A stretch of 64,000 bases of DNA from Rhodoferax sp. (GTDB taxonomy: Bacteria; Pseudomonadota; Gammaproteobacteria; Burkholderiales; Burkholderiaceae_C): contig NZ_JAQTXM010000001.1 of the NCBI RefSeq assembly GCF_028688795.1, positions 248,001 to 312,000 on the forward strand, written 5' to 3'. Below, piece after piece: positions 1-10,900 of this stretch. The notes under the pieces are model-generated. The model saw nothing but the letters and a program-made list of their open reading frames with translations. It ran no database searches and was not told where the DNA came from. Positions within the stretch are counted from its first letter, which is position 1. The number at the start of each line of letters is the position of its first letter. Both the position numbers and the translations under genes were made by a program.

Positions 1-2004
1 GCTGCTTTGTGAGCTGAAGTTTTTCAATTGCATTGACACACCCGACAGGTCGAACGCGACCGGCTTGGGGGCTGCGGCGTCTGTGTAGCCAAACGCACCG
101 TTGGTCACACTCACATCCTGGATGGCGACCAGCCAGGGTTTGGGAGGCAGACCGGGGGCGACTTTGGCGGTAGCCTTGGCCGCGTCTTGGACGGCACTTT
201 GGGATGGGACCCGATCCGTGTGTGGGCCGCCCTTCAAATCTGGCTCGGAGCTGACTTTTGAGTTGGTTTTGAGCCAGTCTTCAAACATCCAGCGACCATT
301 CGACTGGCGCGCCAGCGTTGCTTTTGGCTGCGTCACACGCACTTGACCGAGCGTGACGGTTTGGCCCGTCAGATCTACCGTTGCGTCTCGCAGCTGCACC
401 TGCCGGACGCTGGCCAACAGCGCTTTGCCAGCAGCCTTGGTTGTTTTAGATGGGGCCGAGGAAAGTTCAAGCTTGTCCAGCGACAGGCTTGGCACCTGAA
501 GCATCAGCTGCATGGGCTCTTGGGGCGACCGCGCGGCTTGCCAGGTCAGACCCAACTCGGCACTCAACAGGCCACTCAGCCCGGGCACCAGTACATCAGC
601 CAGATAAGGCGCCGCCAGATTCAGGGGCGCATCGGTGAGTTTCGCCGTGGCACTGGCGGTCTGGTCGGTGGCCGTTCCCTTAAATGACAAGGCTGCCGTG
701 TCGAGCAGGGCACTGCCCTCGAACGGCACACGCTGCGTGACTGGCCACTGCAGCGCCTGGGCCGACAAATCCAGCGCGCGAAGCGCCAAGCGAGCAGGCG
801 CAAGCGTGGTGTGATCTTTCCAGCTCAATTCACCGCCCTGCACGTTGACCTGCGCCACCGCCACGGTCCATGGCGATAAATTTTGATCATTTAGGCCTGT
901 AGACCTTTTAGATAATGCGCTAGTAGCTATATTATCAGGAGCAATTTTTTTGACTGCGTTAGGCGTCGTAAACAATGCCTGCCAATCAAGCACACCTTGA
1001 GCATTGCGCTGCAAGGCGATCTGCGGCTTGAGCCAGTCCACGCGCCCCAACTGCACGTTGCGCGTCAGCGGGCGCACATCGGTGAGCTGCACACTCAAGC
1101 GCTCAAAAGCCATCAAATCCTGCGCTGGTGCTGTCTTTTGGGCTGGTGCCACCAGCTTGACCTGGCTGGCCGTCACCAGCCCGCTCAAGACCACCGAGGT
1201 CTGCTGGGCCTGCTCGAATGCCAACTTCAGGTCTGCGTTGAGCACCGCCGAGGTCAGCCGCACCGGCAAACTGGCGGGTTGGTAGGCCAGGTAAGGCGCG
1301 AGGTCAAGGCTCTTGAGTTTGAAGTTGGCTTCGGTCTTCTGGTTGTCAGCAAACGGTGTGCTCTGAGCGCTAGAGTCAAACCGGCTGCCATTGAATTCAA
1401 AAGCCAGCTGCGGCTGCACCTGCACGTCACGTTTGGCGTCCAGGTTGCTCAAAAACGGCAGTTTGACGGTCAAACCAGTCAGCCGATGCACTTGGCCCAC
1501 TGCCGCATCGTCCAGCGTGACCTCACCCTGTGCCAACACCAGGTTGTAGAGCGCAAAACCAAGGGGTGTGGCAGTGGGTTCGCTTGGGGACTGGTGCAAA
1601 CGCGCCAGCACATCGTCCACGTCGTAATGCCCAGCGCCCAAATGCTTCAGCCGCAGTTGCGGCGCGTCAATTTGAATCGCATCCGCCACAGGCGCCAGCC
1701 TGAAAAGCGATTGCGCTTCCATATCTATATAGAGGTGCTTGATGGCGAACTGTGGGCTGGGGTTGGCCGCGTCCGCATGGGCCACGACAAAGTCATCAAC
1801 CGCCAGCTCAAGTGACCAAGGTTTGAAGTCGACGCGCCCAATAGTCACCTGGCGCCCAAGTTGCCCGGACAGTCGTGTTTCAAGCTGGCTTTTCAGCAAG
1901 GGTGGCAGTGCCAGCCATGACAACAGCCACAGCAACAACAAGCCACCAATCGCCATACCCAGCCGGCGCACCCCCTTGGTTTGGATCAAAGCATCTGATT
2001 TCAT
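1..2004 (-). CDS. DUF748 (AsmA-like) family protein, C-terminus beyond window
   Basis: This long minus-strand frame is absent from the ORF track because its stop lies outside the window. The ATG at 2004 opens a protein starting MKSDALIQTKGVRRLG, followed by a Leu-rich membrane segment at about residues 17-33. The next stretch, with 'LSGQLGRQVTIGRVDF', is typical of AsmA/DUF748 proteins, which are long beta-rich, inner-membrane-anchored periplasmic proteins linked to envelope lipid handling. The frame stays open to base 1, where it reads 'PVAFDLSGVSMQLKNF', again DUF748-like. At least 668 residues are present. A palindromic repeat at 892-942 is translated as 'IATSALSKRSTGL' and looks like an insertion. 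Exact function is unknown. Family assignment is fairly sure; role is inference. Confidence 0.85.
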   Translation of the reverse strand, partial: MKSDALIQTKGVRRLGMAIGGLLLLWLLSWLALPPLLKSQLETRLSGQLGRQVTIGRVDFKPWSLELAVDDFVVAHADAANPSPQFAIKHLYIDMEAQSLFRLAPVADAIQIDAPQLRLKHLGAGHYDVDDVLARLHQSPSEPTATPLGFALYNLVLAQGEVTLDDAAVGQVHRLTGLTVKLPFLSNLDAKRDVQVQPQLAFEFNGSRFDSSAQSTPFADNQKTEANFKLKSLDLAPYLAYQPASLPVRLTSAVLNADLKLAFEQAQQTSVVLSGLVTASQVKLVAPAQKTAPAQDLMAFERLSVQLTDVRPLTRNVQLGRVDWLKPQIALQRNAQGVLDWQALFTTPNAVKKIAPDNIATSALSKRSTGLNDQNLSPWTVAVAQVNVQGGELSWKDHTTLAPARLALRALDLSAQALQWPVTQRVPFEGSALLDTAALSFKGTATDQTASATAKLTDAPLNLAAPYLADVLVPGLSGLLSAELGLTWQAARSPQEPMQLMLQVPSLSLDKLELSSAPSKTTKAAGKALLASVRQVQLRDATVDLTGQTVTLGQVRVTQPKATLARQSNGRWMFEDWLKTNSKVSSEPDLKGGPHTDRVPSQSAVQDAAKATAKVAPGLPPKPWLVAIQDVSVTNGAFGYTDAAAPKPVAFDLSGVSMQLKNFSSQSS
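892..942 (+). repeat. Dispersed palindromic repeat, copy 1 (inside DUF748 gene)
   Basis: The right half reads GCGCTAGTAGCTAT, then seven bases, then GGAGC, matching the shared layout of the family. The left half is degenerate (TAGGCCTGTAGACC). It is translated in the host gene at about residues 354-371. Confidence 0.7.
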
Positions 2005-2106
2005 AGCTGGCAATTTTGAATCCAACGGCGCCAAACCCCCGAGGCAACACCCTCAAAAATGCGAATTAAATCACGATTTACAATATAACAAATAGATTTG
2101 ATATGG

Positions 2107-2136
2107 TTGACTTGGTATATTCAAGCCCCTTAGAAT
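2107..2136 (+). promoter_or_regulatory. Candidate sigma-70 promoter for the lytic transglycosylase gene
   Basis: TTGACT and TAGAAT are separated by 18 bases. The predicted transcript would carry a leader of about 180 nt with several small hairpins, for example CCCTG-7 nt-CAGGG near 2150. Apart from this promoter and leader, the 319-base gap 2005-2323 shows no convincing gene; the 80-codon frame from 2103 has no recognisable family. Confidence 0.5.
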
Positions 2137-2323
2137 CCGCCGTCCCTGGCACTATCAGGGAAAACCCGCCCCCCGCTGCCGACCCCGGCAACATCAAGTT
2201 TCTGCACTCACTGGAGAAATACCCGCAGGATATTGATAGCGTAACAACCCAGGCGCTGCCCCTGGCGATCCGTGTGCCCCGTGCATCACGCCTCGACAGA
2301 TCAGCGCGCAAGAAGGAGAAGCT

Positions 2324-3163
2324 ATGTCAGCATCTACAAAAATGACCACCAGCCTGCGGCGCATCACAGCGACCGTCACCAAAGGCTTTTTCGAAATCAC
2401 GCACAACAGTTTCGCCCTGATCGGCCTGGCTGTTTTATTTGCCGCCATGACCCTGGTGGCCCGTCCCGAACTTCGCCAGGTTGGCGAGATCCAGTTGTTC
2501 AGTTGGCTGAAAGATCGCCAGGCTGAAGTCAGTGGTGTGGTGAGCGACCTGGTCGCCAGTGACCGCGCTACCGCAGCTGACCCCAAAGTGTTGCCCAAGC
2601 AACAAGCCGCAGTGGCCTATTGGCTGAGCAAAAAGTACCGCGTGGCGCCAGAGCCCGTTAGCGCGTTGGTGGCTGAGGCCTATGAAATTGGCGCACGCAC
2701 CAAACTTGACCCCACGCTGATTCTGGCAGTCATGGCGATTGAATCCGGCTTTAACCCGTTTGCCCAGAGCCCGGTTGGCGCACAAGGCTTGATGCAAGTC
2801 ATGACCAAAATCCACAGTGACAAATACCAGAGCTTTGGTGGCACGTTCGCAGCCTTTGACCCCTTGGCCAACCTGCGTGTGGGTGTGAAGGTGCTGCAAG
2901 ACTGCATTCGGGTGGCTGGCTCTACTGAAGGTGGCCTGAAATACTACGTCGGCGCGGCCAACCTGGAAGACGACAACGGCTATGCGTCCAAGGTGATGGC
3001 TGAATACGCCCGCCTGCAACAGGTGGCTCAGGGCCGTCAAATGTCCATAACAGCCGCCCAACCCAATCCGGCCCCCGCAAGAACTGAGGCTTTGGTTGTG
3101 CCAGCAACACCAGCAGCACCTGCTGGTAACCCTGACAAAGCGGCCACCGTGGCCCTGAATTAA
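2324..3163 (+). CDS. Lytic transglycosylase, SLT domain, membrane-anchored
   Basis: This 279-residue protein begins after a strong ribosome binding site (AAGGAG, 6 bases upstream). A single N-terminal membrane segment at about residues 28-48 ('FALIGLAVLFAAMTLVA') should anchor it in the inner membrane. The C-terminal half is a transglycosylase SLT domain: 'ILAVMAIESGFNPFAQSP' holds the catalytic glutamate (ESGF), followed by 'VGAQGLMQVM' and 'YVGAANL'. Family members cleave the MurNAc-GlcNAc bond of peptidoglycan with formation of 1,6-anhydroMurNAc. The tail after residue 235 is Ala/Pro-rich and probably disordered. It sits alone upstream of the ZTP riboswitch and is probably its own transcription unit. 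Confidence 0.88.
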   Translation: MSASTKMTTSLRRITATVTKGFFEITHNSFALIGLAVLFAAMTLVARPELRQVGEIQLFSWLKDRQAEVSGVVSDLVASDRATAADPKVLPKQQAAVAYWLSKKYRVAPEPVSALVAEAYEIGARTKLDPTLILAVMAIESGFNPFAQSPVGAQGLMQVMTKIHSDKYQSFGGTFAAFDPLANLRVGVKVLQDCIRVAGSTEGGLKYYVGAANLEDDNGYASKVMAEYARLQQVAQGRQMSITAAQPNPAPARTEALVVPATPAAPAGNPDKAATVALN

Positions 3164-3180
3164 CCGCTTCAGTTAAACTG

Positions 3181-3326
3181 CGCACCGCACGCGACTGGCG
3201 ATAGGCAGCGCCCTGAAAAGGGGTGTGCTGCTGAAGTGGGAACACCACGGGGGAGCGTGCCGCAAAGCCCATTGCGGTTTTGTGATCAGCCGTTCGCCTG
3301 GGCACCTTAACCCACGTCTTTAAGGA
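3181..3326 (+). promoter_or_regulatory. ZTP riboswitch (pfl motif) controlling glyA
   Basis: The leader carries the conserved parts of the ZTP/pfl aptamer in order: GCGACTGGCG, GAAGTGGGAACACCAC, GGGGGAGCG, and the 3' core CCGTTCGCCTGGGCA. The known ligand is ZTP/ZMP (AICAR phosphates), which accumulate when 10-formyl-tetrahydrofolate is short. Control of glyA in one-carbon metabolism is a standard context. Directly 3' of the core, CCTTAA (3305-3310) can pair with TTAAGG (3320-3325), which contains the ribosome binding site. A translational expression platform is therefore likely. The aptamer call is strong; the switching mechanism is inferred. Confidence 0.92.
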
Positions 3327-3331
3327 CCGCC

Positions 3332-4576
<1,245 letters not shown>

Positions 4577-4624
4577 TTGCGGGACAGACCGCAGTGACAC
4601 GCAGTGCACCAGCACTGTCCGCAA
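4577..4624 (+). other. Inverted repeat between glyA and nrdR
   Basis: TTGCGGGACAG and CTGTCCGCAA are complementary apart from one bulged G, and CAGTGC/GCACTG inside can form a competing stem. There is no following T-tract, so a simple Rho-independent terminator is not shown. It may be a processing or stability element. Confidence 0.45.
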
Positions 4625-4638
4625 CTGATTAAGCAACG

Positions 4639-5088
4639 ATGAAATGCCCCTTCTGCAGTCACCCCGACACCCAAGTGGTTGAAACGCGGGTGTCTGAAGA
4701 CGGGGGCTTTATCCGCCGCCGGCGCCGCTGCGCGTCTTGCGACAAGCGATTTACCACCTACGAGCGGCCTGATGTCACCTTCCCGGCGATTGTCAAAAAA
4801 GATGGACGTCGCATTGAATATGAACGCGCCAAGCTGCTGGCGTCCATGAAGCTGGCGCTTCGCAAGAGGCCCGTGAGCATTGAGCAGGTCGATGGCGCGG
4901 TCGAGCGTATCGAAGAAAAACTGCTGAACCTGGGCCTGCGCGAGGTGCTGTCCACCCGCATTGGCGAGCTGGTCATGCACGAACTGAAAAAGCTCGACAA
5001 GGTGGCTTATGTGCGCTTTGCCAGTGTGTACCGGAGTTTTGAGGACATTGATGAGTTTCGGACGCTGGTGGATGAGGTGGGGCGGTAG
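4639..5088 (+). CDS. nrdR: Transcriptional repressor NrdR
   Basis: This 149-residue protein has an N-terminal zinc ribbon (CPFC at residues 3-6, CASC about 28 residues later) and an ATP-cone domain ('[19 protein letters not shown]'). NrdR proteins sense ATP/dATP and repress ribonucleotide reductase genes by binding NrdR boxes. Family length is normal. The glyA-nrdR order is common in Burkholderiales and fits nucleotide and one-carbon metabolism. No NrdR box was recognised nearby. Confidence 0.96.
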   Translation: MKCPFCSHPDTQVVETRVSEDGGFIRRRRRCASCDKRFTTYERPDVTFPAIVKKDGRRIEYERAKLLASMKLALRKRPVSIEQVDGAVERIEEKLLNLGLREVLSTRIGELVMHELKKLDKVAYVRFASVYRSFEDIDEFRTLVDEVGR

Positions 5089-5187
5089 GCCATTAGCTAC
5101 GCACACCCTACCGCTGATAGGGCAAAACAAACCACTCGTCCATTTCGGACTAAAACAATCCTTTCACTTCGGGCATGCTGCATACAT

Positions 5188-5763
5188 ATGAAAAATTTGT
5201 ATGGGTTTTCCTTGATCGAATTGCTGGTGGTGATTGGCATCGTGGCGGTTCTTGCTGCGCTAGCAGTGCCCAGCTTTCAAGGCATGATCGCCGCATCGAA
5301 CCTGACATCGACCACCAATGACCTGATTGCCACCTTTGGGCGCGCAAGATCAGACGCGATTCGCCGGGGTAAACGCGTTACGGTCTGCATGAGCGCTGAC
5401 AGTGCCCAATGCACCACCACTGGCGACTGGTCACAAGGCTGGATCATGTTCAACGATGATGACCACAGCGGCGCAAGCGCCAATGTCGATACCACCGATG
5501 AAACCATCACCGCCATCAGCCCTGCACTGACTAACACCATCATCATCAAAACCAAGGGAAGCATGCCCTATGTGTCTTACGGTGCCGACGGGCAAGCCAA
5601 GCTGATGAATGGAGGCTCAGGTGCTGGCACTATTCGCGTCTGTAGCCCCTCATCTGCATTGACTAACGACACACGAGCGCGGGACATCAAGATCAACTGG
5701 GTCGGGCGCGTCAATATTGAAAAACCAGCTGGCGTTGCTGCTACTTGTCCTGCGCCAACATGA
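5188..5763 (+). CDS. fimT: Type IV pilus minor pseudopilin FimT/GspH-like
   Basis: This 191-residue prepilin has a very short leader ending in Gly: 'YGFSLIELLVVIGIVAVL', with PilD cleavage expected between G and F and the usual Glu at mature position 5. The hydrophobic N-terminal helix is followed by a GspH-type domain ('ARSDAIRRGKRVTVCMS'). FimT-like minor pilins help prime pilus assembly, and some bind DNA during natural transformation. It is the first gene of the minor pilin cluster, and its 3' end is close to pilV. The start is set by the short leader peptide. Confidence 0.88.
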   Translation: MKNLYGFSLIELLVVIGIVAVLAALAVPSFQGMIAASNLTSTTNDLIATFGRARSDAIRRGKRVTVCMSADSAQCTTTGDWSQGWIMFNDDDHSGASANVDTTDETITAISPALTNTIIIKTKGSMPYVSYGADGQAKLMNGGSGAGTIRVCSPSSALTNDTRARDIKINWVGRVNIEKPAGVAATCPAPT

Positions 5764-5791
5764 AATCGTTATCGTTGTTCATCAAATGCTT

Positions 5792-6271
5792 ATGAAACCC
5801 AACTCGTTAAAAACCCAAGGTGGTGCCAGTTTGATAGAAGTCCTTGTGGCGCTGCTAGTCACCAGTTTTGGCCTGCTTGGCATGGCCGCCCTGCAAGCGC
5901 GCGCCATCAAAGGCAACCAAAGCAGTATGCAAAAGACACAGGCGGTGGTGATGAGCTACTACATCCTGGACGCCATGCGGGTAGACCAGGCCAGTGCCAA
6001 AGCTTTGGCTTACAACACAGGCTCACTGGTCGCTGGCAAGATTGGGCCGATTTGCAATCCAGCCGCCGTGACAGGCACAACCTTGGCCGATAACAACCTC
6101 AAGGACTGGATAACTTCACTCAAATCAGCGATAGGAAACAGTGCTGACACTACCACCTGTGGTGCCGTACTGTGTGATGCCGATGGCAATTGCCACGTGC
6201 AAGTGCGATGGGATGACAGCCGTGCGGGTGGGCTGGGGGTACAAATTGTTGAAACCTTTTCCAGGCTTTAG
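5792..6271 (+). CDS. pilV: Type IV pilus minor pilin PilV
   Basis: The ORF track starts at 5717, but the leader expected of a prepilin argues for the ATG at 5792 (or 5786), giving MKPNSLKTQGG with cleavage before ASLIEVLVALLV. The product is about 159 residues. 'LLGMAALQARAIKGNQSS' matches the PilV region after the N-terminal helix. PilV is a minor pilin of the priming complex at the pilus tip. No strong ribosome binding site precedes either ATG, so translational coupling to fimT, which ends at 5763, is possible. Confidence 0.85.
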   Translation: MKPNSLKTQGGASLIEVLVALLVTSFGLLGMAALQARAIKGNQSSMQKTQAVVMSYYILDAMRVDQASAKALAYNTGSLVAGKIGPICNPAAVTGTTLADNNLKDWITSLKSAIGNSADTTTCGAVLCDADGNCHVQVRWDDSRAGGLGVQIVETFSRL

Positions 6272-6280
6272 GGCAGACCT

Positions 6281-7369
6281 ATGAACCATTTAAAGCCCTA
6301 TACAAACCAGTCAGGCGTGAAGTGCATTACCGCAGCGCCAAGGCAACGTCGATACCAACGCGGCCTAACACTAATCGAGTTGATGATCTCGCTGGTACTG
6401 GGTTTGGTCATCGTTGGAGGTGTGCTTAATATCTTTATCTCCACCAATCAAACAGCCAAGGTCAATGACAACTTGATGCGCATTCAGGAGAACGCCAGAA
6501 CAGCGTTTGACCTGATGGCACGCGATATTCGTGAAGCAGGGCTTAATCCATGCGGTGTAATAAAAGTGGTCAACGTGATACGGGTATCTGGTGCCATTCC
6601 GTGGTGGTCTGACTGGAATGGTGGCACGATTCGTGGTTACGACGGCGCAGACGATACCGCATCGCAAGTAGGTTTTGGTACGGCAGCGAATACCCGCGTC
6701 TCTGGTACCGATGCCTTGACATCGATACACACAGCAACTGACCAGCACGTCATTACAAGTCACGCAGACACAGAAATCGACTTGGCAACAGTCACAGGCT
6801 TGGCGGCTGACGACATTGCTCTAGCTTGCGACGGTCTACAGGCGGCATTGTTTCAAATAGGCACCGTAGGAGCAGGATCCTGGAAACACATTAGCTACGA
6901 CAAAGATTTCGCTCCTCTTAACTGTACAAACAGTCTGGATACAAATGTCGCCTGTACCACCAGCGCAAACAAGATATTTTCAGCCAATGGGTCGGTTTCG
7001 AAATTGGTCACATCTTTCTGGTACGTAGGCCATAACGCCCAGGGGCAGCGCTCCTTGTTTCGTACCATGATCAAAAGCACCAACACCAGCGTAACCAATC
7101 CACCCGATGAGATGATTCCAGGCGTGCAAGACCTGCAGATCACCTACCTCACCAGAGACGGCACGACCGGTATCCTTGCCAACAACTGGGTGGCTGCCGA
7201 TTCAATCACTAACTGGACTGATGACAACACCACCGCACAAGTCGTCGCGGTGCGCATTGACCTGACTTTGCAAACCAGCGACAACGTGAGCACCAGCCAG
7301 ACCCCGATTCAGCGGCATTTGATCCATGTGGTTGGACTACGCAACCGCGACACATTTATTGCGCCATGA
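6281..7369 (+). CDS. pilW: Type IV pilus minor pilin PilW
   Basis: This 362-residue protein has a long prepilin leader (about 28 residues) ending 'QRG' before LTLIELMISLVLGLVIVGG. The text after it, 'QTAKVNDNLMRIQENARTAFDLMARDIREAG', is characteristic of PilW. It belongs to the minor pilin complex that works with PilX and PilY1. The pilX start codon overlaps its stop codon (ATGA), which indicates coupled translation. Confidence 0.9.
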   Translation: MNHLKPYTNQSGVKCITAAPRQRRYQRGLTLIELMISLVLGLVIVGGVLNIFISTNQTAKVNDNLMRIQENARTAFDLMARDIREAGLNPCGVIKVVNVIRVSGAIPWWSDWNGGTIRGYDGADDTASQVGFGTAANTRVSGTDALTSIHTATDQHVITSHADTEIDLATVTGLAADDIALACDGLQAALFQIGTVGAGSWKHISYDKDFAPLNCTNSLDTNVACTTSANKIFSANGSVSKLVTSFWYVGHNAQGQRSLFRTMIKSTNTSVTNPPDEMIPGVQDLQITYLTRDGTTGILANNWVAADSITNWTDDNTTAQVVAVRIDLTLQTSDNVSTSQTPIQRHLIHVVGLRNRDTFIAP

Positions 7370-7908
7370 CAAATACACATCATTTCATGCGCAGTCAACA
7401 GCCGCAAAGGCAACGCGGTGCTGCCCTCATCATCAGCCTGATCCTTCTGGTCATCATGACACTACTGGGTTTGGCTGGCATTCGCGGTATCACCCAGGAA
7501 GAAAGAATGGCCAACCACAGCCTAGACAGAAGCCTGGCATTTCAGGCCACCGAAGCAGCCCTACGTGACGTCGAACAGTTGGTCGAGGCCAACAAACCCA
7601 CCCCTACAGCAGGCTGCAGCGTGGTGGCCACCTTGATGAGCTGCGCCCCCCCCGCGGCAACCGATACACCACGCTGGCTTGATGACACTTTTACGTCATG
7701 GCAAGCTTTGTCAGCCGTCGGCACAGGTGTATTGGCCGTGACACCTGAATATTTTGTAGAGTTTCTTGGTGCCGACTTTGAATGTCGCCCCGGTGAGGGA
7801 ACTGCCTCAGGCATTACCTGCAAACGCTACCGCGTCACCGCACGCAGCCACGATGGCAGCAGCGCAAGGTCATCGGTCATGCTGCAGTCGATTTACGCCA
7901 CTGACTAA
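7366..7908 (+). CDS. pilX: Type IV pilus assembly protein PilX
   Basis: This 180-residue protein has the PilX N-terminal segment 'QRGAALIISLILLVIMTLLGLAGIRG' followed by 'EERMANHSLDRSLAFQATEAALRDVE'. The usual Glu5 of pilins is missing, as is normal for PilX. PilX links PilY1 to the pilin priming complex. It overlaps pilW by 4 bases and precedes pilY1 by 29 bases. Confidence 0.9.
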   Translation: MTNTHHFMRSQQPQRQRGAALIISLILLVIMTLLGLAGIRGITQEERMANHSLDRSLAFQATEAALRDVEQLVEANKPTPTAGCSVVATLMSCAPPAATDTPRWLDDTFTSWQALSAVGTGVLAVTPEYFVEFLGADFECRPGEGTASGITCKRYRVTARSHDGSSARSSVMLQSIYATD

Positions 7909-7937
7909 CACGCAACCCAATTTCACAAGGAACTGCC

Positions 7938-10900
7938 ATGAAGTTCAGTAATTACTTTGCCTTAAGCGTCAAGTCTGCAACGCTGACTACTGCGACGCTT
8001 GCCGCCCTGGCGTCCAGCGCCGTGACCATCCCCAACACACCTTTGGTCACCCAAATCAGCGCAAAACCTATGGTCATGCTGGTGGCAGGCAAAGACCACA
8101 AATTATTCTACGAAGCCTATAACGACACGGCAGATATCGATGGAGATGGCTCCATTGACATTCGGTTTAAACCCAGCATCACCTATTACGGCCTGTTTGA
8201 TTCAAAGGTCTGCTACTCGGACAATGGCAGCGGCGAAGGCAATAGTGGCTTATTCACACCAAGTTCCGCAGCAGGAGCGTTGAACACATGCGCTAGCGGG
8301 TGGTCTGGTAACTGGCTAAATTACATCACGACCAGCCGCATCGACTCGCTCCGAAAAGTACTTTATGGAGGCTATCGGGAGGTCGACAGCACAACGCAAA
8401 CCATTCTGCGCCGTGCCTATATTCCGCAAGACGCTCATTCTTGGGCCAAAGAATACGCCAGTGCTACGGTGGATGGTTACAAGATCAGTGACTACACAAC
8501 TCTGTCATCGCCAAGCAGCGGAAAACGTCACTTTTTCGGGAACCTAACTGCCAATGCTGGCAAAAACTGCAAAGACTTGGACGACTGCAGCGATTTGCCG
8601 CCACTCATGTCAGTGGTCACAAACTCAAGCAAACGAGTCTGGGAATGGGCTTCCAAAGAGCGGCCCGTATTGGACGGCACACATGGTGGCACACGCAAAG
8701 ACTACACGGTGAGGGTTAAGGTTTGCACCGCAACATTCAACGAGGGTTGCAAGCAGTACGGCACGGTCTACAAGCCCATCGGCCTGCTGCATGACTATGG
8801 TGAAAACAACTCTATGCTTTTCGGATTGCTCACTGGCAGCTATGACAAGAATATGTCGGGGGGTGTTTTAAGAAAAGTGGTCTCATCTTTTGCAGATGAG
8901 GTGAGTTCCACTACTGGCATATTCACAAGCAGCGCGAAGATCGTAAAAACCTTTGATCGCCTGCGAATCCGGGATTTCAACAACGACAGGACTGACAATG
9001 CCTACAAAGGCGGCTGGCAAACCACATCAGCCATGACGGAAGGTCTGTTTCCAGACTGGGGTAACCCCATAGGTGAAATGATGTACGAAGGGGTACGCTA
9101 TTTTTCCGGAAAAAGTGCCGGGACCAGTGCCTTCACTTCTGCGGGGACGAAAGACTCCGAAGTAGGTCTATCCACCGTCACCTGGGACGACCCATATGCA
9201 AGTACGAGCGCTGCCAAGGCCCCACGCTGCGCCAAAGCAAACTTTCTGACCATTTCTGATATCAATCCATCTTTTGATTCTGACCAAGTGCCCGGTAGCG
9301 CATTCGCCAGCTTTACTGGCGACTTATCACTTTTAAATGTCACCAATGAGGCAGACAAAATCACTGCAGTGGAATCCGGCATCATTGGGCAGCGCTTTAT
9401 TGGGCAATCAGGGACGGTCAGCGACTCGGCACCGACAGCCAAGGCGGTCAGTTCGTTGAGCAATATCCGGGGGCTGGCACCCGAGGAACCGACAAAACAA
9501 GGTAGTTACTATTCCGCGGCAGTGGCGTATTTTGCGAAGCGCTCGGACCTGCGCAGTGATCTCACAGGAACACAAAACATTGACACGTTCAACGTGGCGC
9601 TGGCCTCACCATTGCCACGTATGGAAGTCAAACTTCCTAACGGCCGCGGGGTTACGCTAGTTCCTTTTGCCAAATCCGTAGGTGGATCTAGTATCTCCAA
9701 TGTGAAAGGCGACTTTCAGCCAACCAACCAGATTGTCGATTTTTATGTTGAAACAATCGCCAATTCCAGCACGGCCGATGCGGATAGCACTGTCAATGGT
9801 GGACGTTTTTACGCCAAATTCCGGATCAACTATGAAGACGTTGAGCAAGGTGCCGACCACGATATGGATGCCATTGTTGAGTACGAGATAAAAGCGAATG
9901 CAGATAGCACTGTTCAAGTCATCCTAACGCCCACCTACCAAGCCGGTGGAATTCAACACAGCATCGGCTACATCATTTCAGGTACTACCAAAGACGGTGT
10001 CTATTTGGTGGTGCAAGACGAAAATGTCGATATTCCTTATTTCCTGAACGTTCCTCCGGGGAAGGCCCCCGGCGACTGTGACGTAGCGACCATGCCGGCA
10101 GCATGCAAAAAGCTGCCTTACATCGGTGGTGCCAGTCCCCTGGACAAAAGCAACATCACATTTACATCAAGCTCGACTGCCTCTGCTACCCTCCTTAAAG
10201 ACCCGCTTTGGTACGCTGCAAAATGGGGTGGTTTCAATGACAAAAACAACAATGACAAGCCAGATTTGACCAGCGAATGGGACACCGACGGCAACGGTGT
10301 GCCCGACACTTACTTCCTCGTTCAAAACCCGCTCAAACTCAAAGAATCGCTCAAGAAGGCTTTCGACAGCATTTTCAAAACCAACTCCAGCGCCAGCAAC
10401 GTCATTGCCAATAGCTCCAGCATCACGACCAATTCCCGGGTTTTCCAGGCGCGCTTTGACTCCAGTTACTGGTCTGGCGATCTGGTTGCCTACCCTGTGA
10501 CAAGCTCAGGTGTCAGCACCACCACCGAGTGGGAGGCCTCGGCAAAGGTACCAGCGCCGACTTCACGTCAACTGTATATTCACACCCCCAGTGGGGCAAC
10601 ATCCGCTTTCTCATGGGGCAGCCTGTCTTCGACAGACAAAGCTTACTTTGATGCAGACATCTCAACCACAATTGACAACAGCCAGGATGTTGTTGATTAC
10701 TTGCGTGGGGTGCGTACCAAGGAGTTGCAAAACTCCGGTAACTTCCGTGATCGGTCTACCCATGTGTTGGGCGACATCGTGCACTCATCCCCTTTTTATG
10801 AAAAAGACAGCGACACCATTTATGTCAACGCAAATGACGGCATGCTTCATGCCTTCAAAGCCAGCAACGGCAGTGTCGCAAATAGCGCTGGCACGGAGTT

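Noticed and set aside
2103-2345. 80-residue ORF before the lytic transglycosylase gene
   Set aside because: It has no family resemblance, runs into the next gene in another frame, and its upstream sequence looks like a promoter; more likely leader RNA.
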